Source of the DNA: Proteobacteria bacterium UBA652
GTDB taxonomy: Bacteria; Pseudomonadota; Gammaproteobacteria; Nitrosococcales; Methylophagaceae
DNA length: 42,672 bases
Reading direction: 5' to 3'
Assembly: GCA_002299915.1 (NCBI GenBank)
Contig: DBOG01000020.1
Coordinates: forward strand, 1,350-44,021
How positions within the stretch are numbered: position 1 is the first letter of the stretch; each line of letters opens with the position of its first letter. Made by a program: the position numbers and the translations under genes. Shown here one piece after another: positions 16,728 through 24,933 of this stretch. The notes beneath the pieces are model-generated. The model was not told the DNA's origin and did not search any database. It worked only from the letters and a program-made list of their open reading frames with translations.

Positions 16728-17519
16728 ATGTTAAACAAATTTATGGGGCTATTGGCCTTGAGCCTAGCATTTACAAGCTTTAATGCTAGTGCTGTGACAC
16801 CTAAAGAGCCATTGTGGCCTTCACTAAAAATCGAGCATTTTGGTGATGCGGAAATTCGTGAAGATGCGACTGATTTCTTGGTGCTAGAAACGCCCAAGCG
16901 TGCTGAAGATGCCGCAATCGTACCGATTACCATTAAATCATTGGTGCCACAAACTGCGGATAAGTATATTAAAAACCTGCATATTATCATTGATAATAAT
17001 CCAGAGCCTTACTCTGCTAATTTCACCTTGTCTCCTAAACTAGGCTTGATTGATATTTCAACCCGGATGCGTGTTGACCAATATACTTTTGTCCGCGCTA
17101 TTGCTGAAATGAATGATGGTTCACTCCATATGGTGAGTAACTTTGTGAAAGCATCGGGTGGTTGTAGTGCCCCTGCTGGTAAAGATGCGGCCGCTGCACT
17201 GGCGCGCTTAGGCAAGATGCAGATCAGAATGCGTTCACCCGTCATTGGTGAAGCGGTACAAGCACAAGTGATTGTCAGCCACCCTAATTATAATGGCTTG
17301 CAATTCGATCAAGCATCACGTCAATATATTCAAGCACATTATGTGAAAAAAATGACGATAAGCTACAATGATGAACCGCTTATTCATCTTGATGCAGGTA
17401 TTTCTGTTAGTGAAGATCCTAGTCTACGATTTACCTTCATGCCAACTGAAACCGGTAGCTTAAAAGCAGAAGTGCTGGATTCAAAAGCGCAAGAATTCTC
17501 TAGCGAGAAAGAAATCTAA
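16728..17519 (+). CDS. Quinoprotein dehydrogenase-associated SoxYZ-like carrier
   Basis: This is a 263-residue exported protein (signal peptide ending NASA) that fuses a SoxY-like N-terminal domain to a SoxZ-like C-terminal domain. Cys146, in VKASGGCSAPAG, sits at the domain junction and corresponds to the carrier Cys of SoxY, though it is not at the very C-terminus as in true SoxY. The following LGKMQIRMRSPV and VIVSHPN segments match the SoxZ half. This fused family is known from PQQ-dehydrogenase neighbourhoods. With no other Sox genes here, thiosulfate oxidation is unlikely; carriage of a covalently bound intermediate is an inference. Confidence 0.85.
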   Translation: MLNKFMGLLALSLAFTSFNASAVTPKEPLWPSLKIEHFGDAEIREDATDFLVLETPKRAEDAAIVPITIKSLVPQTADKYIKNLHIIIDNNPEPYSANFTLSPKLGLIDISTRMRVDQYTFVRAIAEMNDGSLHMVSNFVKASGGCSAPAGKDAAAALARLGKMQIRMRSPVIGEAVQAQVIVSHPNYNGLQFDQASRQYIQAHYVKKMTISYNDEPLIHLDAGISVSEDPSLRFTFMPTETGSLKAEVLDSKAQEFSSEKEI

Positions 17520-17530
17520 ATTAAGCTTTA

Positions 17531-17567
17531 CCCACAAAAAAGGCCACTTTATGTGGCCTTTTTTGTG
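17531..17567. terminator. Bidirectional terminator
   Basis: An AAAAAAGGCCAC arm pairs with GTGGCCTTTTTT around a short TTTAT loop, with A and T tracts on the two sides. It can therefore end both the SoxYZ-like gene (plus strand) and the convergent small Cys-rich gene (minus strand). Confidence 0.9.
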
Positions 17568-17584
17568 CTGTTGCTATATAAATT

Positions 17585-17947
17585 TTATCTTTTTAGCTTA
17601 CAGCTATCATAGGCTGCTTCTTGCGCTTGTTTTAAACTCACTAAGCTTTCTTGGCCTTCATCATTATCTCTAAACACACCACCCCGATCAGCAGGGAGGT
17701 TTTTCAATTTAAAGGTCACTGCACCATCATCAAATTCACGATCCGTTAACTTTTCAGCGATCTTGTCAATCACACAAGAACATTTATGTACTGATTCATA
17801 AACATTCATTTTGGGATGACTATCCATACAATCCAATACATATTGCACCCGCATCTTTGTTGGGTAATCATTTTTTTCCTGCTCCGCCATCACCATGGGT
17901 GTGCTTAATAAGCTCCCCATCAAGACCATTAATCCCAATTTCTTCAT
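17585..17947 (-). CDS. Small exported Cys-rich protein next to the quinoprotein relay genes
   Basis: This is a 120-residue protein with a signal peptide (ending PMVMA) and four Cys in the mature part: Cys40, Cys56, Cys58 and Cys116. The pattern YVLDCMDSHP, KCSCVIDKIAEKL and a late Cys suggests a small disulfide-stabilised or metal-binding periplasmic protein. No characterised family was recognised. It is convergent with the SoxYZ-like carrier and shares a terminator with it. A strong ribosome site (gaggaga) supports expression. A role in methanol dehydrogenase maturation or electron relay is possible from context only. Confidence 0.75.
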   Translation of the reverse strand: MKKLGLMVLMGSLLSTPMVMAEQEKNDYPTKMRVQYVLDCMDSHPKMNVYESVHKCSCVIDKIAEKLTDREFDDGAVTFKLKNLPADRGGVFRDNDEGQESLVSLKQAQEAAYDSCKLKR

Positions 17948-18088
17948 TTATCGTCTCCTCAATTCAATTTAATTTAATATCCTATCTATCCACGGACTGT
18001 AATGAGGATAACAAGTTCCCTATTACTGCCTGACATCAGGTAAACTCTACCACCTAATAAAAAATTATGCACCCCCGCAGGAGAGACT

Positions 18089-18955
18089 ATGAAGAAATTA
18101 TTACTACACCTTGATACTGATCAGATAGCAAGTGCATTTGATTCCGTTGTTGCCTATGATGCGGGGGCAGACAATTTGCTTAGCCATGGCAGTGTAACAC
18201 GAGATAATGTGACTGGGTTGGTGCATGGCATGATTTTTACCCGTGGTGGTAGCAAACTAAAAAATAGCGCTATTTTTATTGGCGGCTCTGATGTGGATGC
18301 AACTGACTCAGTCGGCCGTGCGGTAAAAAAAGCTTTTTTTGGCCCTGTGCGGGTCTCCGTTATGCTTGACCCTAATGGCTCAAATACCACTGCGGCGGCT
18401 GTGGTGCGTAAGGTATTGTCAGATTATGATGTGACCGGTAAAAAGGTCGTGATCATTGGCTCTGGACCGGTCGGCCAACGTGCCGCACTATACTTTGTTA
18501 AAGAAGGTGCGCGTGAAGTGGTGATTACCTCGCGCAGCATGACACGGGCGAAAATAATCACCAGCCAAATGCAAGCGGTATACGATGTTGAAGTCACACC
18601 CGGTGAAGCCGCCTCGGATGAAGATATTAAGCAACATTTGCACGATACGCATATTGCGATTGGTGCAGGGCCAGCTGGCGTTTGTGTGCTCTCTAAAGAG
18701 GCCTGGGGAAGCAGCGAAACCTTAGCCGTGTTGGCAGATGTCAATGCGGTGCCGCCATTGGGTGTGGAAGAGATGGAGATCATGGATGATGGCGTGGAAA
18801 AACAAGGCATCACCTTTTATGGCGCGATTGCCATTGGTAATTTTAAGATGAAAGTACATCGTGCGGCGGTGGCCTCTTTATTTGAAAGCAATGATCTGTT
18901 TCTGGATGAAACCACGATTTATGATCTTGCCCGTACAATCGATAATAAGATCTAA
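18089..18955 (+). CDS. NADP-type methylene-H4MPT/H4F dehydrogenase, MtdA/MtdC family
   Basis: This 288-residue cytoplasmic enzyme oxidises a methylene-pterin to the methenyl form with reduction of NADP. The N-terminus (LLLHLDTD, then FDSVVAYDAGAD) and the pieces TRGG and LDPNGSNTTAAA closely track MtdA of Methylobacterium, which has the same length. The dinucleotide-binding motif GSGPVG is at 124-129. MtdA acts on both tetrahydrofolate and H4MPT forms, MtdC on H4MPT only; sequence reading alone does not separate them. It heads an operon with beta-RFAP synthase and mtdB, and a strong ribosome site (aggaga) precedes it. Confidence 0.85.
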   Translation: MKKLLLHLDTDQIASAFDSVVAYDAGADNLLSHGSVTRDNVTGLVHGMIFTRGGSKLKNSAIFIGGSDVDATDSVGRAVKKAFFGPVRVSVMLDPNGSNTTAAAVVRKVLSDYDVTGKKVVIIGSGPVGQRAALYFVKEGAREVVITSRSMTRAKIITSQMQAVYDVEVTPGEAASDEDIKQHLHDTHIAIGAGPAGVCVLSKEAWGSSETLAVLADVNAVPPLGVEEMEIMDDGVEKQGITFYGAIAIGNFKMKVHRAAVASLFESNDLFLDETTIYDLARTIDNKI

Positions 18956-18960
18956 TTTTT

Positions 18961-19971
18961 GTGTCTGATAATACCCACACGTCATCATCAATATCAGTGA
19001 GTGCGCCTGCACGGCTGCACCTTGGGTTTCTTGATCTAAATGGTGAAATGGGCCGAAGATTCGGTAGCATTGGCTTGGCTGTTTCTGATTTTGAAACAAC
19101 AATTACAGGCCAACTAACTGATGTCATTACCGTTCACCATGCCGATGATGCGCTCTGTCAACGGGTGCACGATATTGTTCTACATTTTTATCAGACTCTC
19201 GGCCATGCCATTCCAACTACAGAGCACGGCGTTACCCTAAGCATTATTAACACCATCCCGAGCCATGCGGGATTGGGATCAGGCACCCAACTTGCATTGG
19301 TGATCGGCACCATTTTATCACGCTTACACGGCCTTTCTATCGACACCAAAGAGATTGCATTACAGCTAGGTCGCGGTATGCGTTCAGGTATCGGTATTGC
19401 CACCTTTGACCACGGTGGTTTTGTGGTTGATGGTGGACTAAAACCCAATACATCTGTCCCTCCCACCCTGTTTCAGTACCCTTTTCCTGAAGATTGGCGT
19501 ATTGTATTAGTGCGTGATCCCATGCATCAAGGCATGCATGGTGAGCAAGAAAAATCTGCCTTCACCAATTTACCTGTTTTCCCAACGACCGATGCACAAA
19601 CGATTTGCCACCTGACCTTGATGCAATTATTGCCTGCCGTTATGGAAGCTGATTTAGCAGACTTTGGTGAGGCCCTTACCTGTATCCAGTGCCTAATAGG
19701 CGACCATTTCGCACCCGCGCAAGGAGGGCGATTTAGCAGTCCGGCGGTCGCGGCAATACTCACCCATGCCACGCAATTAGGCCACAATGCGATTGCCCAA
19801 AGCTCTTGGGGGCCTACTGGCTGTATTTTTGTGGAAAGCCCTGCCGCCGCTATTCAGCTCACCGCTGCACTAAATGATTATATGCACACACAATCACTAT
19901 TAGATGATTTGATAATTAATACCGTGCAGTCAAATCATCAAGGTGCCGTTATCACACAAACGGCGGTATAA
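18961..19971 (+). CDS. Beta-ribofuranosylaminobenzene 5'-phosphate synthase
   Basis: This enzyme makes the first committed intermediate of methanopterin from p-hydroxy- or p-aminobenzoate and PRPP, releasing CO2 and pyrophosphate. The 336-residue protein has a GHMP-superfamily fold. It opens with SAPARLHLGFLDLNG and has the glycine-rich PSHAGLGSGTQ (104-110 core). These features define bacterial RFAP synthases of H4MPT-using methylotrophs. It starts at GTG only 5 bp after the preceding stop, indicating cotranscription and coupling. It is a strong marker that the cell makes H4MPT. Confidence 0.9.
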   Translation: MSDNTHTSSSISVSAPARLHLGFLDLNGEMGRRFGSIGLAVSDFETTITGQLTDVITVHHADDALCQRVHDIVLHFYQTLGHAIPTTEHGVTLSIINTIPSHAGLGSGTQLALVIGTILSRLHGLSIDTKEIALQLGRGMRSGIGIATFDHGGFVVDGGLKPNTSVPPTLFQYPFPEDWRIVLVRDPMHQGMHGEQEKSAFTNLPVFPTTDAQTICHLTLMQLLPAVMEADLADFGEALTCIQCLIGDHFAPAQGGRFSSPAVAAILTHATQLGHNAIAQSSWGPTGCIFVESPAAAIQLTAALNDYMHTQSLLDDLIINTVQSNHQGAVITQTAV

Positions 19972-20006
19972 TACCCTTCTATCCAAATCAATTTTAGGAA
20001 ACCAAT

Positions 20007-20915
20007 ATGGCTAAGCGCGCAATTATTCACATGTTTGATCCGATGACGCATAACAGTCCCTTCGACATTAATATGGCGTTGGATTCTGGTTATGATGTAT
20101 TGATTCCCTATGCCAATGTTGAACTTGACCAAATTGCAGGGCTAACCCAAGATACAATCTTCTCGCGCGGCCCTAAAGGCGTCAAACAAACCAGCATCTT
20201 CATTGGTGGCCGAGATATTGGCTTAGCGATGGATATGTTAGATGCCGCTAAAGCCGCGATGGTACCCCCGTTTGAAGTGTCTGTATTTGCTGATCCAAGT
20301 GGTGCATTTACCACGGCTGCGGCACTGGTTGCCTGTGTGGAAAGTGAACTCAAAAAGAAACACAACACAGATTATCAAGGTAAGCGTGCTATTGTCTTCG
20401 GTGGTACCGGGCCGGTAGGATTAGCAACCGCCGTTATCGCAGCACAAGCAGGTGCTAACGTCACAATCGTTGACCATTTCTCAATTGATACCGCACTTGC
20501 ACATGCGAGTGAATCTAAAGAACGCTACGGTGTTGATTTGCAAGCGACTACCGCGGCATCTGATGCCGATAAGGCACGATTAATTTGCGATGCTGATGTC
20601 GTCTTCTGTACGGCTAAAGCAGGGATCCAAGTCCTCAATGCTTCTGTGCTAAGCGATGCTAAACAACTTAAAGTCGCTGGCGACGTGAATGCAGTGCCGC
20701 CACTGGGTATCGAAGGTGTTGAATTGATGGACTTTGGCACACCTCTCATCCACGCCACTCAAAGTGAGGGTGCGGTGGGTATTGGATCGCTCGCTGTCGG
20801 TAACGTCAAATATAAATTACAACAGGCCCTGCTTAGAAAAATGCTTGAATCTGATGGTCCTGTGTATCTCGATTTCAGGGCGGCATTTGAAGGGGCGCGT
20901 GAGATCGTAAGCTAA
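20007..20915 (+). CDS. mtdB: NAD(P)-dependent methylene-H4MPT dehydrogenase MtdB
   Basis: MtdB oxidises methylene-H4MPT to methenyl-H4MPT in formaldehyde oxidation. The 302-residue protein has the MtdB hallmarks IIHMFDPMTHNSPFDIN, LIPYANV and FADPSGAFTTAAA, a nucleotide-binding GGTGPVG at 132-138 and the C-terminal GNVKYKLQ. It is clearly a paralogue of the protein encoded at 18089-18955 (shared VNAVPPLG and similar layout) but belongs to the other branch. A ribosome site (taggaaa) precedes it, 35 bp after the RFAP synthase. Confidence 0.9.
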   Translation: MAKRAIIHMFDPMTHNSPFDINMALDSGYDVLIPYANVELDQIAGLTQDTIFSRGPKGVKQTSIFIGGRDIGLAMDMLDAAKAAMVPPFEVSVFADPSGAFTTAAALVACVESELKKKHNTDYQGKRAIVFGGTGPVGLATAVIAAQAGANVTIVDHFSIDTALAHASESKERYGVDLQATTAASDADKARLICDADVVFCTAKAGIQVLNASVLSDAKQLKVAGDVNAVPPLGIEGVELMDFGTPLIHATQSEGAVGIGSLAVGNVKYKLQQALLRKMLESDGPVYLDFRAAFEGAREIVS

Positions 20916-20922
20916 GTGATGT

Positions 20923-22044
20923 ATGAGCGCCTTACCGCTCTTAATCATCGCCCAATCCGCGCGCTTTCTCGCACAATCTGCTACGCGGGCGGGCTATCGT
21001 GTTTGGGCTGCCGATTGCTTTAATGATCTAGATACGCATGCCTGCACCGAACGCCTGCAACGTTTACCCTTCCTCGATACCTTATCTACTGCAGACTTAC
21101 TCGCCAGCTTAATCAAACTCAGCCAAGGCGAACCCTGTCAGTTGATTTATGGGGGCGGCATTGAACATCATCCTGAATTCCTTGATGCGCTACCCAAGCA
21201 TATCCAGCTAACAGGGAATAATGCTGAGACATTACGGCTTATTAATCAACCCGCCCGTTTCTTTGCACTACTCGCCGAATTAACATTGTCTTTCCCCGAT
21301 ATCAGCTGGCAGTGTCCGCCTCAAACGGAGGGTTGGCTATTCAAACAAAATGCTAGTTTGGGTGGCATTGATATTTTACAGGCACAAGATAGCCATATTT
21401 CAATCAGGGAGGAAGGTTATTTTCAACGCCAACTAACGGGTAGCAGTGGCAGCGCCCTGTTTCTGGCTAACGGCACCCACGCTCAGTTAATCGGATTAAA
21501 CCAGCAATGGTGCGCGCCCACAGCTGATGCACCCTTTCGTCTGGGTGGTATCGAAGCGCCGCTTATGCTCTCTGATTTTCTCACCAGACACATCACTCAG
21601 GCTATCAACAGCATCACCCAATCCACGGGTTTAGTCGGCTTAAATAGCTTAGATTTTATACTCTCCGATTCAGGCATCTTATCTGTGCTGGAAATCAATT
21701 CTCGGCCCAGTGCCTCGGCTGAATTATATGATTCTGAATATAGTTTAATTGATATCCATCTCAATTCTTGTCAGCAGAAATCGTTTCCTGAATTAGCTCC
21801 TGACCACCGCAAAGCGCAGCTACTCAGCTATTTTTATGCGGCGGACACAGCCATTACCATACCCAAACATATCCATTGGCCAACAGTTTGTCGCGATATC
21901 CCAGCAGCTGATACAGTCATCTCGGCTCATCAACCCATTTGCACGCTGGTGCTTAGTGGTTCATCGCCATCACACTGCCATCAACAACGGCAACAATACG
22001 AAGCCGCCATCACTTCGCAACTTTATTCGTCACCAAAATCATAA
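20923..22044 (+). CDS. ATP-grasp protein of the H4MPT gene cluster
   Basis: This is a 373-residue cytoplasmic protein with an N-terminal Rossmann-like part (LLIIAQSARFLAQSATRAGY) and an ATP-grasp core. The metal-binding segments are GLVGLNSLDF (236-245) and EINSRPSAS (257-265). ATP-grasp enzymes join carboxylates to amines or thiols using ATP. A similar ATP-grasp gene accompanies H4MPT biosynthesis genes in other methylotrophs, where a role in building the cofactor side chain is suspected. The start is 7 bp after mtdB. Its 3' end overlaps the convergent EAL gene by 22 bp. Confidence 0.85.
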   Translation: MSALPLLIIAQSARFLAQSATRAGYRVWAADCFNDLDTHACTERLQRLPFLDTLSTADLLASLIKLSQGEPCQLIYGGGIEHHPEFLDALPKHIQLTGNNAETLRLINQPARFFALLAELTLSFPDISWQCPPQTEGWLFKQNASLGGIDILQAQDSHISIREEGYFQRQLTGSSGSALFLANGTHAQLIGLNQQWCAPTADAPFRLGGIEAPLMLSDFLTRHITQAINSITQSTGLVGLNSLDFILSDSGILSVLEINSRPSASAELYDSEYSLIDIHLNSCQQKSFPELAPDHRKAQLLSYFYAADTAITIPKHIHWPTVCRDIPAADTVISAHQPICTLVLSGSSPSHCHQQRQQYEAAITSQLYSSPKS

Positions 22045-23663
22045 TTCATTTGATCGGTGGGTGGCTGCATATAATTGCCTTGCGCATAATCCACCCCAAA
22101 TCCCCACAAAACAGCCATACTTTGTGCATCTTCCACCTGTTCCGCAATCCCCACTTTCCCTCCCAACTTAATCATTTCTGCAATTGTTTTTACCGATTTC
22201 TGACTGCTTTTTTTACTCATCATTGTCCGAACAAACTCACCATTTATTTTGAAGAAATCTACATCTAGGGAATGCAAACTACGTGATAAATCAGGATCGG
22301 TTCCAAAGTCTGCCAAGCAGAAACGACAACCTTCTTGTTTTAACGCTTCAATAAAAGGCCTCACTTTATCTACATGCTTCATCGCAAAGACTTCACCAAT
22401 TTCAAACACAAGTTGACTGCCTGCAACTTTATGCTCAGACAGCGTTGTCTGGAGCCATGCTATATCTTGTGCACTACTCATCATTTGTTCCGATAGCTTG
22501 ATAAAGAAGGACATATTCTCTGCCGCTGTCTCCCCTGCCAAAATATCTAATGCACGGTTGACAAACCATTTATCAATATCAATCATCAAGCCCGATGCTT
22601 TTGCCACCGCCCCAAATTCTGCCGATGATTTTAATTCCCCTGCCCCGTCAACATACCGCAGCAACACTTCATACATTACCTGCTCCACCCCATGCAATCC
22701 AACAATAGGTTGGTATAACAGCTTAAAGTCATCCGTCTGCAACGCAGTTTGTAATCGTTTTTTCCATTCCTGTCTTTCTTCCTGAGCAGAGGCTTCGACA
22801 GGTTGCTTTGTCTGCTTACTCTCTTCCTGCTTAGGTTCTTTGTTTACTACTTTAGCAGCCGCGCTTGCGACTATTTCTTGATTGTCTTCAACCAGCTGAG
22901 GCGCCCAAGAGGCTTGAATACATGCTTCACCTTCAAATCGTGCGTGGCGTAGCGCTAATTGCGCTAAAAACTCAGAGCCATCCTCACGCACACATTGCAT
23001 CTCAAGTTGTAAGACATCATTGCCACCCGCCTCAGAAAATATCCTAAATTGTGTTTTTAATCCCGCTTGTTCGTTCGCGACAACCATATCCAATAAAGGC
23101 AGACCTGCCAATTCTGATTCATCTTGATAACCAAATAATGTCGTGTAAACACTATTTGCGGAGACATGCATCCCTTCATGAATATACGCAATTGCCTTAT
23201 CCGAATGGGCGAGTAATAATCGCTCTCGTTTCTCACTCTCTTGTAACGCCACTTCAAGTTTGCGTACTTGCCGACGTGCTCGCAAACTTGCCAATTCGCG
23301 CTCTACCGCAAACACCAACCAGTCTGTTTCTTGGCTGGCAATAATAACTTGTACCGCCTCCTTATAGAGCGCAGCGCCTTTAGTTTGATCTGCTTCTGAT
23401 ACCACCGCAAGGCAGGGTATGTCTTTCCCTACTTCAGCAATATAATGCGTAATATCGCTTATTTTTGCATCTTCAAGACCATCTGCAATAATCAGTAAAT
23501 CAATTTGATGTTTGGCAATTTCACGTTCAACATCCGCTAATTTATCGGCTCTCGTTTCTTGGATCGCATAACGCTTTTGGCGCAAGCTGCTGGCCCAGTC
23601 TTCTGCCTGATTGAGTGAATCAGTGACTAATAATAAATTGAGCATTTCTTGCTTTTCTGACAT
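22023..23663 (-). CDS. REC-PAS-EAL protein, degenerate FimX-like c-di-GMP effector
   Basis: This 546-residue cytoplasmic protein has a receiver-like domain (about 8-125), a short coiled-coil, a PAS domain (about 150-255), a charged Lys/Glu/Gln linker (265-300) and an EAL domain (about 303-540). The EAL motif reads EVLLR (from Glu332), but the catalytic Asn is Lys389 in FIKLS. The usual DDFG is ADFG (Ala451), with GTDPD instead of GTGYS. It is thus probably inactive as a phosphodiesterase and may bind c-di-GMP, as FimX does in type IV pilus control. No GGDEF domain is present, unlike FimX. It starts a minus-strand run of tightly linked genes at its own 3' side. Confidence 0.85.
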   Translation of the reverse strand: MSEKQEMLNLLLVTDSLNQAEDWASSLRQKRYAIQETRADKLADVEREIAKHQIDLLIIADGLEDAKISDITHYIAEVGKDIPCLAVVSEADQTKGAALYKEAVQVIIASQETDWLVFAVERELASLRARRQVRKLEVALQESEKRERLLLAHSDKAIAYIHEGMHVSANSVYTTLFGYQDESELAGLPLLDMVVANEQAGLKTQFRIFSEAGGNDVLQLEMQCVREDGSEFLAQLALRHARFEGEACIQASWAPQLVEDNQEIVASAAAKVVNKEPKQEESKQTKQPVEASAQEERQEWKKRLQTALQTDDFKLLYQPIVGLHGVEQVMYEVLLRYVDGAGELKSSAEFGAVAKASGLMIDIDKWFVNRALDILAGETAAENMSFFIKLSEQMMSSAQDIAWLQTTLSEHKVAGSQLVFEIGEVFAMKHVDKVRPFIEALKQEGCRFCLADFGTDPDLSRSLHSLDVDFFKINGEFVRTMMSKKSSQKSVKTIAEMIKLGGKVGIAEQVEDAQSMAVLWGFGVDYAQGNYMQPPTDQMNYDFGDE

Positions 23664-24391
23664 TACTTTTGCGCCTCTATTTTAACGTCTGCTAACACAT
23701 CCATTTGCTGTTGCATCCAATCATAAACTTCACTATTCACTTGGCCAGCTGATTTATCACGCACGCTAATCGGCTCACCAATCACCAACGTAATCACACC
23801 TGCTTGTTTCTTAAATCCATGTTTCGGCCACGCTTTTCCTGCATTATGTGCAACGGGTACAATATCATGTCCGCTCTCTACTGCCAAGCGTGCACCGCCA
23901 ATACCGAATCGACCCATTTCACCCCGCGGCATACGGGTGCCTTCCGGAAACACCACCACCCACAAATTCTGTTTCAACCGTGTGATACCCTGTTTGATCA
24001 CTTGCTGCAACGCTTTGCGGCCTGCATTGCGGTCAATCGCAATCGGTTTTAAAACCGCCAACGCCCAACCAAAAAAAGGGATCCACAACAATTCTCGTTT
24101 CAATACCCACACTTGTGGTGGAAAAATTGACTGCAATGCCAGTGTTTCCCACGATGATTCATGTTTACATAAGATAATACAAGCCTGATCAGAAATATGT
24201 TCTCGTCCAATCACCTCATAACGCACACCACAAATATATTTCAGTAACCACAAATTAATAACCGCCCATTGGCTAATTACTTTATAGCGAATAGCAAAAG
24301 GAAACGGTAATACCAACACACCGAGCACGGCAAAAACAATCGCTGTTATGACATGCAAGAAAACGAATACAGCTGATAGTAATGTCTGCAT
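23663..24391 (-). CDS. plsC: 1-acyl-sn-glycerol-3-phosphate acyltransferase
   Basis: PlsC acylates lysophosphatidate to phosphatidate at the inner membrane. The 242-residue protein has an N-terminal membrane helix (about 7-30). The catalytic motif reads KHESSWET, that is His77-x4-Glu82 rather than the classical His-x4-Asp, a common variant in this proteobacterial branch. The substrate-binding FPEGTR is at 148-153. Start and stop codons abut or overlap both neighbours, so it belongs to the glyQ-glyS-gmhB-plsC transcription unit. Confidence 0.92.
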   Translation of the reverse strand: MQTLLSAVFVFLHVITAIVFAVLGVLVLPFPFAIRYKVISQWAVINLWLLKYICGVRYEVIGREHISDQACIILCKHESSWETLALQSIFPPQVWVLKRELLWIPFFGWALAVLKPIAIDRNAGRKALQQVIKQGITRLKQNLWVVVFPEGTRMPRGEMGRFGIGGARLAVESGHDIVPVAHNAGKAWPKHGFKKQAGVITLVIGEPISVRDKSAGQVNSEVYDWMQQQMDVLADVKIEAQK

Positions 24392-24933
24392 TATGCTTCT
24401 TCTGCCAATAAGGCATCAGCAACGGCTGATAAATCATCATATACCGACACACCACGCGGTAAACGCCCCGCCGCCAGCGTCTGCTCCCCTTTCCCTGTTC
24501 TCACTAAAATAGGTCGTGCACCTGCCGCCTTCGCTGCTTTCAAATCTCGTAAACTATCCCCAACTGCAGGTACGTATTTCAATGAAATCCGTAGCCGCTG
24601 CGTTAAATCATCAAATAAACCTGTTTTAGGTTTCCGACAATCACAGTCATCATCTGGGCCATGTGGACAAAATAATACCACTTCCACCTTACCGCCCACT
24701 TGTGCCAGCATCCGCCGCATTTTGTTATGAATCAATGCCAAGGTTTCGGCATCCAGAAATTCTCGTGCAATACCAGATTGATTGGTAATCACTACCACAC
24801 GATAACCCGCCTGATTTAACCGCGCAATCGCTTCCAAACTACCTGCAATTGGCTCCCATTCTGCAGCTGAGCGAATAAAATCATCCGAATCATGATTGAT
24901 CACCCCATCGCGGTCTAGAATGATCAATGCCAT
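24391..24933 (-). CDS. gmhB: D-glycero-beta-D-manno-heptose 1,7-bisphosphate 7-phosphatase
   Basis: GmhB removes a phosphate in the synthesis of ADP-heptose for the LPS core. The 180-residue HAD enzyme has the nucleophile motif DRDG (Asp7, Asp9), a TNQSG second motif (50-54) and a zinc site of Cys89, His91, Cys97 and Cys99 in CPHGPDDDCDCRKP. It is translationally coupled to glyS upstream and plsC downstream by 1-bp overlaps, a common order in gammaproteobacteria. Confidence 0.93.
   Translation of the reverse strand: MALIILDRDGVINHDSDDFIRSAAEWEPIAGSLEAIARLNQAGYRVVVITNQSGIAREFLDAETLALIHNKMRRMLAQVGGKVEVVLFCPHGPDDDCDCRKPKTGLFDDLTQRLRISLKYVPAVGDSLRDLKAAKAAGARPILVRTGKGEQTLAAGRLPRGVSVYDDLSAVADALLAEEA

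Noticed and set aside
16728..17519. A thiosulfate-oxidising Sox system
   Set aside because: The SoxY and SoxZ parts are fused, the carrier Cys is internal, and no soxA, soxB or soxX gene is present. The MBL hydrolase and xoxF neighbourhood fit the quinoprotein-associated family instead.
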